Assembly: GCA_963573385.1 (NCBI GenBank)
Contig: CAUYLG010061874.1
Span: 1-64,000, forward strand
DNA: 64,000 nt
Source: Cacajao melanocephalus
Taxonomy: Eukaryota > Chordata > Mammalia > Primates > Pitheciidae
Reading direction: 5' to 3'
Below, piece by piece: positions 25,641 through 39,065 of the stretch (position 1 is the stretch's first letter; each line of letters starts with the position of its first letter). The notes beneath the pieces are model-generated. The model was not told the DNA's origin. It saw only the letters and a list, made by a program, of their open reading frames with translations, and made no database searches. Made by a program: the position numbers and the translations under genes.

Positions 25641-26104
25641 TTTTCTTTTCATTCTAAACATAATCACTTCTCTATCGATGGTTTTTGTTTCTACTTCTGA
25701 ATATATTTAAATGCCAGTTATAAAATCAGAAACTCTTATTTGTGTTTAAATGTAAGATTTAGCAGTAGCTTGAACTGCAACATAATTATTAAATGTAGGT
25801 TTTAATACTAGTGATAATTCACATTTTCCAACTTTTATGTTTTACAATTTGTTTTTCTTGATGAGAGTTTAAGTATCTATGAATGAGGAGAAAGTTACTT
25901 GTATTTTGGCTTCTAGAAAGAAGTAATTAATCTTTCCCTGTCACCTTTTAAAAAGATATTTTACTTATTATAGAAAGACATCAGCAGTAGAAAATAACAG
26001 GTATTTAAATCTGCTCACTGACTTAGGCCAATTATTTTTTAATAGAATCTCTGTTTCTATGAATCTCCATTTTGCTTAAGGAGACCTCCTAAAAATTCAT
26101 TTTT

Positions 26105-26275
26105 ATAGTCATTGAATTTTAGAGTTAGAAAAGACTTTAGAAAGCGTTATTAGCCTCTCATTTTTGAAAAAGAGTATCTTGCCCAAAGTCACACTAGGGG
26201 TAAAGTAAGAGGCAGAGGAAGAATTGGAATTTGGGTTTTCTAGATTCCAAGTCCAGGACTCTTTCTTTTTATCTC
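26105..26275 (+). mobile_element. MIR-type relic
   Basis: The core pattern cttgcccaaagtcacact, then aagaggcagaggaagaattg and gattccaagtccaggact, follows the MIR consensus. Confidence 0.65.
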
Positions 26276-26459
26276 ATTATTTTATGAAATATGGAGAGCA
26301 AGCTGATTGTTCATCTAAAGTTCATTACATTGTTTGTATCTTGGAATTTGTCATTTCTGGGCTTCACTATTTAAAATACTTTATCACCTGTTTTTTGATC
26401 TGCCATCTAAGAATTTTCACTTATTGTCTTCCCTTTGAGTCTGCATACTGCTGCTAAAT

Positions 26460-26775
26460 AAATTAATCTTTCTACAATCTAGTCCTAATTATGTCACTCA
26501 AAAACCATAATATGTCTCACCCCTTCTGTCTATCAGCCACATAGTTAAATAAATGAAATCCAATCTTTTAACCCATTACAGACTAAATCTACCTTTTAAA
26601 TCTTAGTACTTTCCACTCCTCTGCTCATCTTTTATGGGCCTACCAAATGGACTATTTACTATTCTCAGAACACACCTCTCATTTTTCATACTACTCTATC
26701 CTTCCTTACATAACAACTTTGCCTAAAATTTTACTCATCTTTTGAGACTTAGATCAAATTTCCCATTTCCCATTT
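26460..26775 (+). mobile_element. L2 relic
   Basis: Weak match to the L2 3' region (tatgtcactcaaaaacc, gaaatccaatcttttaaccc, ttttgagacttagatcaaat). Confidence 0.5.
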
Positions 26776-26816
26776 CTTTTGTTCCCTCTCTTTTTAATTC
26801 CAATTACATTGTACTA

Positions 26817-27050
26817 TAAGCTTGTCCAAACTATGACCCACGGGCCACATGCAGCCCAGGATGGCTTTGAATGCAGCCTAACACAAATTCATAAACTTTT
26901 AAAAAATATTATGAGGTGTGTGGGGGTATGTGGGTGTGGGGATGTTTAGCCCATCAGCTATTGTTAGTGTTTGTATATTTTATGTGTTGCCCAAGACAGT
27001 TCTTTTTCTTTCACTGTGACCCAGGGTAGCCAAAAGATTGGACACCCTTG
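26817..27050 (-). mobile_element. MER30-type hAT DNA transposon
   Basis: Ends taagcttgtcc and the complement of caagggtgtcc form the terminal inverted repeats. The inside reads gggccacatgcagcccagg and agattggacacccttg as in MER30. The 8-bp target duplication ttgtacta / atgtacta (7 of 8) fits hAT transposition. Confidence 0.85.
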
Positions 27051-29390
27051 ATGTACTATATTCTGACTTTAAATTTTGCTTTCACCTTAATTCTTTTTAC
27101 CTTATTTTTGTTTAATCCGATGATCCTAGAAGAGTGCAACATAACTAAAGAGATAGTGTCTAATATGATCATTGATTATTAAGATTCTCGAAGCAGGTGA
27201 AAGATACTTATTGCTATCCTCTTTTCTTTCTACATCAGATAGATAATCAAAAATCTGTCCAGGTCATTACAACCAAGAGAAATCCTGTACCTCCTATGCC
27301 TATCCAGCACTGACTAGTATCTAAATAATATTGTTACAATGGTCTCATGCAGACTGGAGATATTCATTATTAAACACCTACCCTGGGTCTAACACAGTTA
27401 CCAAATCTCACAATTTAGGCATTACTTACAGAATATACAGTGTATGCATTTTACTTTGACATATTAATGACAGTACATATTTTCTTACGTAATTACGCAG
27501 AAAACTATGCCATATTTTTTAGCATTTGGAGATTCAGGATGCTTCTGCAAACCTTGGCTAGAACAGACTTTTAGACTGTTGGCATTCTCTCACATGCGTG
27601 GTTTATTGTTTTCTTCCCAAGCATGTACCATTGCTTTCTTGAGACTCCTAATGTTCCTTGCTATGCTTTCAAGATAAGAAATGTAGATTATGTAGGTTAC
27701 TGTTACCTATTGATTAGTGAAAGATAATGTGAAGATAGCAGAGGAGAAAGAGAAGTTTCTAATAAATCAAAATCTCTATAATGACAAGACCACTTTTAAG
27801 TGTTGGTTGTCCAGGTGAAGGTTAACCATGTTGGAGTAATAGTGATTTTTTCTGTTTGAAGTGGAGATAGAGGACATGGAGCCCTTCCCTCCAACAACCC
27901 AATCCTTAAGTCCAGACTCCTTTCCTTCAGTCCTGTTACTGCTAACCAGTATTGCCTAATTACCAGGATCTACTGGGATAGTGAGCACATTTCAGTCCCC
28001 CTATTGTGTCTAAACCATCTTTAATCTGCTCTAGCTAATCAAGAATTGATTTTCCTTGTTTGTAAGGTAAAGTTCATGTTCATTAGAGATGTAACTCAGA
28101 TCATTCCTTTCACAAGATGGTTAAGATTATTACCACAAAAGCTGCTAGCTTCTCTTTCCAAGGGTGTCACTTTGTGAATCAGGTCTTGTACTTACAAGTA
28201 AGATCAATGTATTGTGTGTAATCTCTTCTTCAGAAAATAAGAAAATTCAGCAGTGCATCTTGAGCTACACCTGTGGTGGTGTCTATAATGATGTATATAC
28301 TGCCATTTTAAAATGACATAGGATTACATTGGATACATATTACCATTTATTTATTAGATAGAAATAAAGGAGTTATTTTAAAGCTGTGAAGGTGTACCAT
28401 AGCAGGTTATTGCTGATTTAAGCTTATTTAGATTTCTGTTTCTATCCCACATGCTGTAGATTTTCTAATTATATTGCATGTCAACACAGAACAGTAGCAT
28501 GTCATAAAATTGCTCTCTGTTGATAATTTGCCAAGTGCTCAAACTGAGTCAGGACTTACTATTTACCCATTATTTTGTCTGTATGTAGGATATTGTTTTA
28601 TGATTTCTGTTTAGTTATTTTTGGTTTGATTTTGTTTTTGCTATTCTTGCTACTTTTATAGCAAAACATTTGGCTTTGGCTTTGTTATTCTGCTTTATTG
28701 TACTCCTTGATATCCAGTATCTACCAATAATGTCTGGACTGCATACATCTTTGAAAATATACCTGTAATTAAAAATTTAGATAAAATATTCTTTCAGGAA
28801 AATCTTGTTCCCTGATTTTGTTTGATACTGGAAATGAAACAATACCAAAATCCTTGAGGATAACTTCCCACATCAGGACAACTGCAGGTATGGCACAAAA
28901 TAAGGATTGCATAAATACTTTTATAGAATGCATCAGACTAGCACTTCCTCAGGTTTTTAGCCAGATCTTTGCTAACATTCCTGAAAATCTTAATGCATGT
29001 GATTAGAAAAATATTTTACCTTTGTAAGCAAAGATTCTACTACTAGAATAATCAAATTAACTCATTCTAATGTACATTTTCTTAATTCATACTATGTGTG
29101 AGGCAGTTTTAGGATGTGATACAAAACTTTGTTTTCAAGAAACTGATAAACTAGGTGGGGGGAATCAGACTATAAATAAATTATAATGCAACATAAAAAA
29201 TAGTATAATAGAATATTCAGACCACTAAAGTCAGTCAACTCTGATCCCCAAAATTAAGTATGAACCACAAGAAATCAAGTCAGTGTCAATCTTAACGCAG
29301 AATTATTTGAGGGCTTCTCTTTTCTTCTTTGCTTAATGTAGGTGGGTGCTTTATCCTTACTATTTGGTAAATCAGCGAGGATTTATTATC
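27051..29390. other. Repeat-poor intronic block
   Basis: About 2.3 kb with no transposon recognised. A 62-codon + strand frame at 28818-29006 has no recognisable features and is probably chance. Confidence 0.45.
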
Positions 29391-29399
29391 TATTCTGTG

Positions 29400-30350
29400 C
29401 AGAGTACTATGTTAGATGATTTGAGGATACTAAATGAAAAAGAGTTTCTGTACTAAGAATGTATAATCTAGTAGAGGAGATAAGCTATCTATACAAATAA
29501 CTATGTCTGCAGTCTGCACATAATTGCTATAAAAGAAGCTTTTACAACTTGAGCCAAATTCTTGTACAATACAGAAAGCCACTCCTGGAGGTAGAGAAAG
29601 GAGAGAACATGAACAATTCAAGAAGGCTTCCGTTATGCAAAAGATGGCTGAACTAACCCTGGAGGGATGGGTAGGATTTTGACAAGAGTGGTTGAAGGTA
29701 TTCTAATTCATTTAGTGCCTACATGTGTGAGGCAGCATGAAGGCAAAAAAGCCTGGGGCATGTTCAGGGAATAGCAAGTATTATAGTTTGAGTGGCATCT
29801 GGTACATGTAAAAGGGAATAGTAAAACATCAGGCTGGAAAGGAAAAGTAGGCGCAGGTTATGAAGGACCTCTGAAAGTCAGACTGTGGAACTGGAACTTT
29901 TATCAGGAAACAGTAGTTAGCTTTTTCAAGCAAAGACTAATCAGAGTTGATATTTAGGAAGATGAATCTAACAGTTGTATGCAAGGATGCCTTCAAACTG
30001 AGTGAGACCAGTACTGGATACTGGTTAAGAGACTACAACAATAATCTATGTAAAAATTAATACAGGCCTGACCTAGTTTTGAGTGAGTAGGATTGGAAAC
30101 AAGAGTTTTAGGTATTATAGGGCTTATGCATATAAAATGGACTTGACAGAACTTGAAGCAAAGAGAAAGTATCAAAAGGACACAGGAAATGAGGCAGGAT
30201 ATCTTATGTTGTCAAAGGAAAGAAATAATAGAAATTACCATTAACCCCTATCCCAGAGAAAAAAAGTAAAGAGAAAAGATTGGAAAGTTTAAAAACTGAA
30301 TTTTTAAAGAAAGACTGCATTTAGGGAGTGTAGCAAATAAAATAAGCAAC
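29400..30350 (-). mobile_element. Ancient LINE relic (L2-like)
   Basis: Minus-strand wording parallels the L2-like family (gaaggcttccgttatgc, gaggcagcatgaaggc, tatgaaggacctctgaaag, aagactaatcagagttgat, aagatgaatctaacag). It is the reverse orientation of the family at 3122-3925. Confidence 0.6.
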
Positions 30351-32590
30351 AGAAAAGTGAGAAAATGGGAATAAAGATATGCAACAGAAAAGTAGGGAAG
30401 AGAGTTCCTAGGAAAGGGTGGGGAAATTCAAATTCTAAAATATCAATAAAGTCTCATTTTTCATGTATGAAATTATCTAGTAGAGTTGGAAGATCCAAAA
30501 GAGAGAATTTAAATGTGCAAGAGTGGTTGGAGAAAATTGACCAAAGACCTGAAAGAAAGAAAATATTTAGCCACGAAATGAAAAGTAACTGGAGATGCTA
30601 AGAAATTTGGATGGGAGTTGAAATTAAATCTCTGAAAGAGTAAAAGGAAATGAATACTCAACTTATATCTTAAATAAATATTTCTAAATGTTACACTATG
30701 CAGAAATTCTTCTTCCCTGGAAAAAATGAGATCAAGTGCTATTCAAAAAGATCAAGAAGAAAGACAAATTGGTGACTTGTGAGAAAACGGTTTCTGAGAT
30801 AAATGTAGATGGAATTTGTAGTATTATTTACAATAAGTCAAATGGCTGTTAACAAAAGTTAATTCTACACCTCATCTGTTAGCCCAGTCACTTTGTAATA
30901 TTGGTTACAATAGAAATGCCATTACTTTGTGATTGCCTACATGCTGTATTATCTTCAAATCCCAGTGTGTTGTTGATACCCAAACGGAACTCATCCTTTG
31001 TCATGGAAACTACAGAACACCACAAGCAAGAACTAGGGTTGGATAATTTGTTATCTCAGATTCTGAAAGGAGGATCTATGAGGTAGATACATTTTTCTTG
31101 ATTCTGTTTTGGGATAATTGGCTCCTATTTCATTATTAAATGCAGTATGAACTTCGCAGAAGTATTCAGTATCTTTTAAAACGTATTTCTTTTCCATATA
31201 GCAGTGGTACCTACTTTTAATTTAATATTTATTGACCATCTACTACGTGCTCTACTGAGTGTTTTGTACTATTTTTTAAATCTCTCTGTGTGTATTTGTG
31301 TGTGTGTGTGCGTGTGTGTGTTTTAATAATCTAACTTGCACATTTGGCCAATTTCTTTTTCATGCATGTTAGAGTTTTCGCTCTGACTTCTTTGTACTTG
31401 TGGGGTAGTTTTGTTTTTCACTTAAAGAGACCTGTATTGATTATTTCTATGGCTGTCCTTGCTAATTCCCACTGGCCATTGTGAAAAATCTTGTCTAGGT
31501 GGAATTTGTTTCTAAAACAGCAGCCTTACAGTATACTCTGCACATAATTACTATGAATCAGCTGGCAAGAAAGAAGAAAATAATACTGGTTATTGGTAAT
31601 ATTTGTTGATTTTATATGTTAGCTTTTTTAAAGATTTTTTTCTTCTCCTTTTTTCTTTCTACTATTGCTACCTCTGAAGAGGCTATTGGTTGTATTTACA
31701 TGGGATGTGCTATTCATAGGTAAAAATTCTGACCTGGAGGGAAATTACCTTTGTTTTTCACTAGATGTAGGAAAGTAGATGCTGCTCTGTTTTTACTATA
31801 TGTTGTTACATTTAAAAAAATTACACTGTAGTCCTGTAAGTTTCTTTTTTATTTTATCCAGTACTGTTTTAGACTGTGAATATTACCGGGATTTCTAATT
31901 CTATTCCCATTTCTCTAAAAATCAAAGGAGCCAAAGATTAGTAGACTTTTTGTGATATGTTCTAGTCAAAAGAGCTAGAAACTAGTGCTCTCCCTTTAAA
32001 GTTTATATTCATCTACCACATCTCACACCTTACTCTTACCACTTTACTTATAGTAGTTTAAAAAATAAAAATGTGTCCTGTATATTTGTTCATTTCTGTA
32101 TTTTATGTATTGTTTTCATTTTGTTTTTACTTTTTTTTAAGAGTAAATTTTATAAAACTTTCAGAGTAGAGTAAGTTAGGGCCATGAGAGTATCCCTGGC
32201 CTGGAAGATGGGACTTATATGGCAATGATTATCATACCTTGACAACCTGGGAAGGGCTTATGAGGTATAGAAAATATAAAGGACATTGATTCATAGTTGA
32301 ACAAAGTGGAAGGAATTATTCGAAAACCACTTAACAAGGGTGCTGATCTCTTCCCATTTGAGGTCTTCTTTCTTCTTTTCATCTAATTTTAAGCACTGAT
32401 CAGTGAAGTCTTTCTCATTATTCTACATAAACAGGTATCTAAACTTATAAGAATTGGTTATTTACCTTATGTGCCTTTTTATTAATATAAGTTATTTGGT
32501 TTTTAGATTGTTTTGCCAATGAATGAAGGAAGTCCTGTCAAAAGACACACATTTTACTTATCTTAAGGCTAACAGCCACCGCATCCAGCT
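30351..32590. other. Intronic sequence, mostly unrecognised
   Basis: Includes a short L2/MIR-like piece near 31220-31255 and the (TG)n tract below. No gene seen. Confidence 0.4.
31287..31320. repeat. (TG)n microsatellite, imperfect
   Basis: TG units interrupted by tattt and a single gc. Z-DNA-prone and probably polymorphic in length. Confidence 0.93.
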
Positions 32591-32599
32591 TAGCAAACT

Positions 32600-32898
32600 T
32601 TTTTTTTTTTTTTTTGAGGTGGAGTCTTGCTCTGTCACTGGGCTGGAGTGCAGTCGTGCAATCTCAGCTCACTCACTGTAACCTCCACTTCCTGGATTCA
32701 ACTGATGCCCCTGCCTCAGCCTCCCGAGTAGCTGCGACTACAGGCACATGCCACCACACCCTGCCAATTTTTTGTGTTTTAGTAAAGACAGGGTTTCACC
32801 ATGTTGGCCAGGATGGTCTTAATCTCCTGACCTCATGATCCACTGGCTTCAGCCTCCCAAAGTGCTGGGATTACAGGCATGAGCCACCGCACCCAACC
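32600..32898 (-). mobile_element. Alu SINE (S-like)
   Basis: Poly-T, gaggtggagtcttgctctg, through to caccgcacccaacc. Short target duplication gcaaac. Full dimer. Confidence 0.93.
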
Positions 32899-33357
32899 GC
32901 AAACATATTTTTTAATGAAAGTCCAAGTAGTATGGTTTTTGTTAAGCTACTCTACTTTAGTTCTTCCTGTGGTAGCATAAAAACAACTATGGAAACAAAT
33001 AGGCATTTGCTGTGTTCCAATAAGACTTTATATAAACAGGTGGCAGAATGAATTTGTCCTGTAGGCTGTAGGTTGCTGATCCTAGCATAATGTATTGACT
33101 GTACATTATGGTAGAGCCCTCTGTTAGTTGGAAGAGAGGACCAGGGGAGAAACAAGTAAAGATGTACTAGCTATACAGAACTTTCTAGTTGGTAAGAAAA
33201 AAAAGCAAGAAAATTACAGTAATACAGAGTATGTAAAATAAAGGAAGATTCAGAACTGAGTAAGTAATTCTCAGAGGATGTCAAATGTAGATTACGGTAA
33301 AGTAGAATGTTTATAGTTCAGTACATCAAGAACTATATCTTTTATAAAATAAAATGT
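32899..33357. other. Intronic sequence between two Alus
   Basis: Contains a MER-like phrase (aacaggtggcagaatgaatt) but no family I can assign. Confidence 0.35.
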
Positions 33358-33647
33358 AGCTGGGCATGGTGGCCTGTAATTCTAACACTTTGGGAGGCCA
33401 AGGTGGGTGGATCACCTGAGGTTAGGAGTTCAAGACCACTCTGGCCAACATGGCAAAACCCCATCTCAACTGAAAATACAAAAATTAGCTGGGTGTAGTG
33501 GCACGTGCCTGTAGTACCAGCTTCTAGGGAGACTAAGGCATGAGAATCACTTGAACCGGGAGGCAGAGGTTGCAGTGAGCTGAGATTGTGCCATTGCACT
33601 ACAGCCTGGGCAACAGTGTGAGACCCTGTCTTTAAAAAAAAAAAAAA
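33358..33647 (+). mobile_element. Alu SINE (S-like)
   Basis: Starts gctgggcatggtggcctg, with a small deletion in the first box, and ends in poly-A. Flanks aaaatgta / aagatgta. Confidence 0.93.
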
Positions 33648-34318
33648 GATGTAAAGAACAGGGTAAGAGACATTTAATAATATCTGATCAATCGGTCTTG
33701 TCTTTGGCCTGATACATTTTTTATGCCAATAAATGGAGAATTACAGACATATTGAATATACAAGGATCCTTTAGCATCTATATTTTAAAATGGATCCACA
33801 CTGAACTTCTGCTGGATGTAATGGAGTAAGAGCAGCCAGATTTATCCTCCTTCCTCAGATAATGCAAAAACCAGACAAGGTGTATAACACAAGAGTTTTT
33901 AGACATTACACAATACTGGGTAGTGATCCCTGAGAGAAAATAAATGAGACATCCCTACAATTTCCATAGCATTCTGCCTAGATATCTTCCAGTCTGCAGT
34001 GGAGGAAGGAGATTCAAAACAGAACCCAGTGGCCCAACTGAATTGAGACAAAGCCAAGGTGGCTAGAATTTGCAAGAGACTGTGCCAGAGAAGACAAAGC
34101 TTCACAGAGACAGGGCACACACACTGGATAAATGCAGAGGGCTCCCCCTTGATTTTTAAGCCGAGTACTGATCCACATAAGTATGCAAGAAAACTACTCA
34201 GGGACAGGGATAAAACCACTGGAAAGGAATAAGCAGAACTTTTTCTGAACTCGGATAAGACTAATAATAGTTTATGGCCCCAAAAATAAGAGTGGAAAAG
34301 CCTCTAATAAATCTTTCT

Positions 34319-34613
<295 letters not shown>

Positions 34614-34970
34614 GGACATCTTTTTTAGTACTCAAAGGAATATTACATCAGTTGGGGACCAGATTAGATCTAGATTAAGAGCTGCTCTCATCTCACCTAG
34701 CAAAGCTTATAAATAATCTTGTAAAGAATCAATTTTTTTTTTTTAGTAACCAACTGAACTTCAGGATAAACCTCAAAAATATATAATGAGAAACAAAATA
34801 TTTGATATGGTTTGGCTGTGTCCCATCCAAATCTCACCTTGAATTACCACGTGTGTGGGAGGGACCCAGTGGGAGGTAATTGAATCATGGGGGTAGGTCT
34901 TTCCCATGCTGTTCTCATGATAGTGAATAAGTCTCAAAAGATCCAATGATTTTAAAAAGAGGAGTTCCCA

Positions 34971-35283
34971 GCCAGGCACAGTGGCTCACACCTGCAATCC
35001 CAGCACTTTAGGAGTCCGAGGCAGGTGGATCACTTGAGGTCAGGAGTTCGAGACCAGCCTGACCAACATTGTGAAACCCCATCTCTATAAGGTTTTATAG
35101 GAATATAAAACCTTAGCCTGGCATGGTGGTACTCACCTATAATCCCAGCTACTTGGGAGGCTGAGGCAGGAAAATCACTTGAACCTTGAGAGGCAGAGGT
35201 TGCAGTAAGCCAAGATCGCGCCATCACATTTCAGCCTGGGCAACAAGAGCAAAACTGCATCTCAAAAAAAAAAAAAAAAAAAA
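34971..35283 (+). mobile_element. Alu SINE inside the THE1-type LTR
   Basis: Starts gccaggcacagtggctcac and ends in poly-A. Target duplication aaaaagaggagttccc / aaaaaggagtttccc. The A-rich linker after the left monomer is replaced by a perfect hairpin. Confidence 0.93.
35088..35115. repeat. Perfect 12-bp hairpin in the Alu linker
   Basis: taaggttttata, loop ggaa, then tataaaacctta. It sits where Alu normally reads ctaaaaatacaaaaatt. Confidence 0.95.
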
Positions 35284-35567
35284 GGAGTTTCCCTGCACAA
35301 ACTCTCTTTCTTTGTCTGCTGCCATCCATGTAAGACATGACTTGCTCCTCTTTGCCTTCTGCCATGATTGTGAGACTTCCCCAGCCATGTAGAACTGTAA
35401 GTCCAAATAAACCTCTTTCTTTTGTAAATTGCCCAGTCTTGGTATGTCTTTATCAGCAGCATGAAAATGGACTAATACAATATTCAGCACCCAAAACATA
35501 ACATTTATAATGTTAGTCATCAATTCAAAAATTACCTTTCATTCACTGACAAAGGCATTGTTATAAA

Positions 35568-35703
35568 TAAGTAAGCCAAGCATAATGACATATGCCTGTA
35601 GTCCCTAGTTACTTGAGAGGCAGAAACAGGAGGATAGTTTCAACCCAGGAGTTTGAGGCCAGCCTGTGCAACATAGCAAAACCCTGTCTCAATCAAATAA
35701 TAA
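35568..35703 (+). mobile_element. Alu-type left monomer (FLAM-like)
   Basis: One diverged monomer (caagcataatgacatatgcc, aggccagcctgtgcaacat) followed by an A-rich tail. Confidence 0.75.
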
Positions 35704-35734
35704 ATACACACACATGTATATGTATGTATATATA
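35704..35734. repeat. CA/TA-rich simple repeat
   Basis: cacacacacatgtatatgta and further TA units, derived from the monomer tail. Confidence 0.8.
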
Positions 35735-36554
35735 ACTATTCACACTAACAAGCAGGAAAATACAAACCATCATAAGGAGAAATATTAATAGAAATGGATT
35801 CAGAAATGACACAGATGTTAGGATTTGTTGACAAAGATGTTAAAACAGCATTTCTAAATATATTCAAGAAGGTAAATAAAAACATAGTCCTATTAAAGAA
35901 TGATGTGGGAAATGTAAAAAAGACCTAACTTCTAGAAATAAAAAATACCATGTCTGAGGTGAAAAGTGCACTGGGTAAGATGTGGCACTACAAAAGAAAA
36001 GATTAAGGGTCATAGCAATAGAAGCTACTCAAAACGAAACACCTAAAGGGAAAAAAGACTGGAAAAACAAGCAGTGTAGCTCTGAGCTGTGGGGCAACTT
36101 TAGGTGGTCAAATATAAAGAGTCTGGGATTGGGGCAGGGGGACAGAAAAGATATTTGAAGACTTATGGACTGAAATTTTTCCAAATCTGATCGTATCTGT
36201 AAACCCACAAATCCAAGAAGCCCAACAAACCAAAAGCAGAAGAAACACCAAAAAGCTACACCAAGGCACATGATCAAATTGCATAAGATCAATAATAATT
36301 TTAAAAAAAAACCTTAAAGTAGCTAGGTTTCTAAAAAAACAACAACAAAATACATTACATACAGAGAAACAAAGGTAAGAATAGCAGCAATCTCAACAGA
36401 AACACTGCAAGCTAGACCTTGGAGCACAGAAGGAAAGAGATTATTAACCCAGAATTCTAGACCCAGTGAAAGTACCTTTCAAAAACAAAAGCAGAATACT
36501 TTTTAGGCATATAAAACCTGAAAGTGTTCATTATCAGCTGACCATTCAGAAAAC

Positions 36555-36765
36555 CTTAAATCTAAGTGCTACCTATAACAATTACCTGCTACATGGTCTT
36601 GGACATACTTGAATCTCTCTGAACCTACAAATTTTTATCTGTAAAATAAAAGTAATGCTAATTTTTAGGGTTTTTGTGAGAATCAAATGATATAAAGGAA
36701 AAAGAATTGACATTTGTTGAATGTCTCGTTTATGTCAAGCACATATTACATCATTAAAAATGGAA
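36555..36765 (+). mobile_element. MIR relic
   Basis: Typical order of MIR words: tcttggacatacttgaatc, ctctctgaacctacaa, tttttatctgtaaaataaaa, then gagaatcaaatgatataaa. Confidence 0.7.
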
Positions 36766-36772
36766 AAAAAAC

Positions 36773-36968
36773 AGCCTGGGCAACATGCCAAAACCCTGTC
36801 TCTACAAAAAATACAAAAATTAGCTGGGCATGGTGATGCACACCTTTGGTGCCAACTATTTGAGACGCTGAGGTGGGAGAATCACCTGAGCCTGGGAGGT
36901 TGAGGCTGGAGTAAGCCATGATCCTGCCACTGTATTCCAGCCTGGGCAACAGAGTCAAAAATAAAAAT
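36773..36968 (+). mobile_element. 5'-truncated Alu
   Basis: Begins in the left monomer at cagcctgggcaacatgcc and runs to an A-rich tail. The first ~100 bp are missing. Confidence 0.88.
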
Positions 36969-38162
36969 GGAAATAAAATTCCCAATAATGGGGCTACTAT
37001 CCTAACATTTTTCTTATGCTATCCTCTTTCTTCTTGTTCTTTAATACTAAAAACTTGGGTTGTTCTGAAAGAAGTTAGTCTAAGTGGCTGATTTGTTAAT
37101 TTTGATGAAGCACTTTTTCCTAACTTGTTTTTTAGTTACCGGATTAAATATGCTTAGAAGTGGGAATGAACAACTCTCCTTGCTAGAATAGACAAGTCAG
37201 TTAATAAATCACTTTGTGAAACAGTCAAGTTTCTTGTAAACTAAACTTTATTTTTTTGCCTGTGTTTTGGCTGCTTAATATTTTGTCATGTTTATTGAGG
37301 TATAATTTATACACTGTCTATCTAATTTTTATTATAAACCTATTGGATAGAGGCACGAGTGTCTTTATAGCAATACATTGCCCCATAGAGTTTTTGGCAC
37401 TCAATAAAATGTTAAATAATATTTTTATTCAGCATTCTGCAGACATGAAGCATATGGTAATAAATGTCAGAGCATAGGTTGAAAATCTTCAAAAAGTTAT
37501 ATGATATATTCTTTGAAAAAGCTAGTACAGATAATTTTGTGAATGAAATCTCTTTTAAAAGGAGTTCCCAGACTCACATTGGGTGCAACAATTTTCTCCA
37601 GCCTTCAGTTACTTTATTTATAAATTAAAACTTTTCCTGGTCAAAAATAATGCATAATTTAAAATAGTATAATACTAACATAGTACCGTAAGAAAGTATA
37701 TAAATGATTTTATAGATAACATAAAGGTAACTCATAGTTTGAAGGACAGCATGAGAAAATATTTAGAGGCTTTAACAATATAAGTCTTTATGTTATGATA
37801 TATGGTATGAAAAGAAATACACATTGGATAGTTCTTTGTTGTTAAATTTCAGCATGACTTAGAGTTATGTCACTGCTACAGCTGTTGCAGACATTCTAGT
37901 GGTAGGAGATTTTGACTTAATATTGTTTTTCTCACCTGAGGGTCCAGCACTACTTAAAACTCTTACTTTAGTGTCAGAAGTTGCTTCAGAATAACAAAAG
38001 ACATCGTGAATTGGAGCTTAAAATAAATTTCATGCAAAGGATAATATCTCCTGGTTAATCTGTGTTGAAATGGTTGACCATAATCAGGTATACATAGCTG
38101 TTTAGATAGTATATATCTAAATTTTCTTTCCAGAATTTTCTTACCCTCTGATCTGCCGAACA
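36969..38162. other. Intronic sequence, nothing recognised
   Basis: AT-rich, with no family identified. Confidence 0.4.
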
Positions 38163-38175
38163 CACTTGAAGTTTT

Positions 38176-38308
38176 GGTTTTTGTTTTTTTGAAGAGATGG
38201 GGTCTTGCTATATTGCCCAGGCATGTCTCAAATTCCCGGACACAAGCAGTCCTCCCACCTCAGCCTCCCAAAATGTTGGGATTAGAGGCATGAGCCACTG
38301 CACCTGGC
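38176..38308 (-). mobile_element. Alu-type monomer (FRAM-like)
   Basis: One monomer on the minus strand (gagatggggtcttgctatat to gccactgcacctggc). Target duplication cacttgaagtttt / cactttgaagttttt. Confidence 0.83.
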
Positions 38309-38859
38309 CACTTTGAAGTTTTTATTAATGTAAGTTGAATGTGAAATTAGTAGAGTTTTTCCTCTTAACCTCATATATAAAATGTGGGATAGGGAATTCA
38401 GGCATTGCTTACTTAGCTTGGTGCCTCTGACTCTCATAAGACTTAATAAAGGTGTCAACCTGGTTTGTAGTCATCTTGCTGCTCAGCTAGGGGAGGATCT
38501 TCTTCCAAGCCCACTTCCAAGCACCTCTCCATAGTCCTCACAGCATTGCAGCTTATTTCTCCTAGAGTGAGGGCTCAGGGAAACAAGGCATGTGATCAAG
38601 AAGATGAATAAAACATACCATCACTTTTGTCATATTTGTTACAAGCAAGTCACTAGGTCTAGAGCACATTCAAGGGGAAGAGAATGTACAAGGATTTGAA
38701 TACTACCTTCAAGGATCATTGAAAACCATTTTGAAAACTGCCTCCTACACATATAATCCACAGATAGGACAGATCATTAAATGTACTCCAGGTGTTCTGA
38801 CACTCATTTGTTTATCCTGAGATCTTAACAAGAACTTAAATTCAGTAACTAAAATGATT

Positions 38860-39065
38860 TCACAGTTTCACATAAAGTATTTCATTTATTCCTAGCAACA
38901 ATGCAAAGAAATAGGTATTGTTAACCTCAATTTTATTGATGAAGAAATTGATATACTGAGTGACTGGTTCAAGATTACATAGCAAGTAATCTGTAAAACT
39001 GGGACCTTAGTGTACACCTTTTGATTCTAGACCGTGTACTCTTTCCATTGACTATAACTGCCTCC
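38860..39065 (+). mobile_element. MIR relic
   Basis: tcatttattcctagcaacaa, tgatgaagaaattgatatac, caagattacatagcaagtaa and gattctagaccgtgtactct follow the MIR order. Confidence 0.7.

Larger units (their letters stand above)
34803..35479 (+). mobile_element. THE1/MST-type solo LTR, split by an Alu
   Basis: Complete MaLR LTR from tgatatggtttggctgtg to ggactaataca, about 365 bp without the Alu, with the usual aataaacctctttctt poly-A region. The 5-bp target duplication atatt is exact on both sides (34798-34802 and 35480-35484), so this is a full solo LTR left by recombination; the internal region is absent. Confidence 0.93.

Noticed and set aside
28818..29006. 62-codon + strand frame
   Set aside because: No start context, homology or splice signals that I can see.
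30365..30601. 78-codon lysine-rich + strand frame
   Set aside because: A-rich sequence next to an old LINE relic gives Lys-rich frames by composition alone.
34803..35479. Provirus with coding capacity
   Set aside because: Only a solo LTR is present, with a single target duplication and no gag, pol or env sequence.
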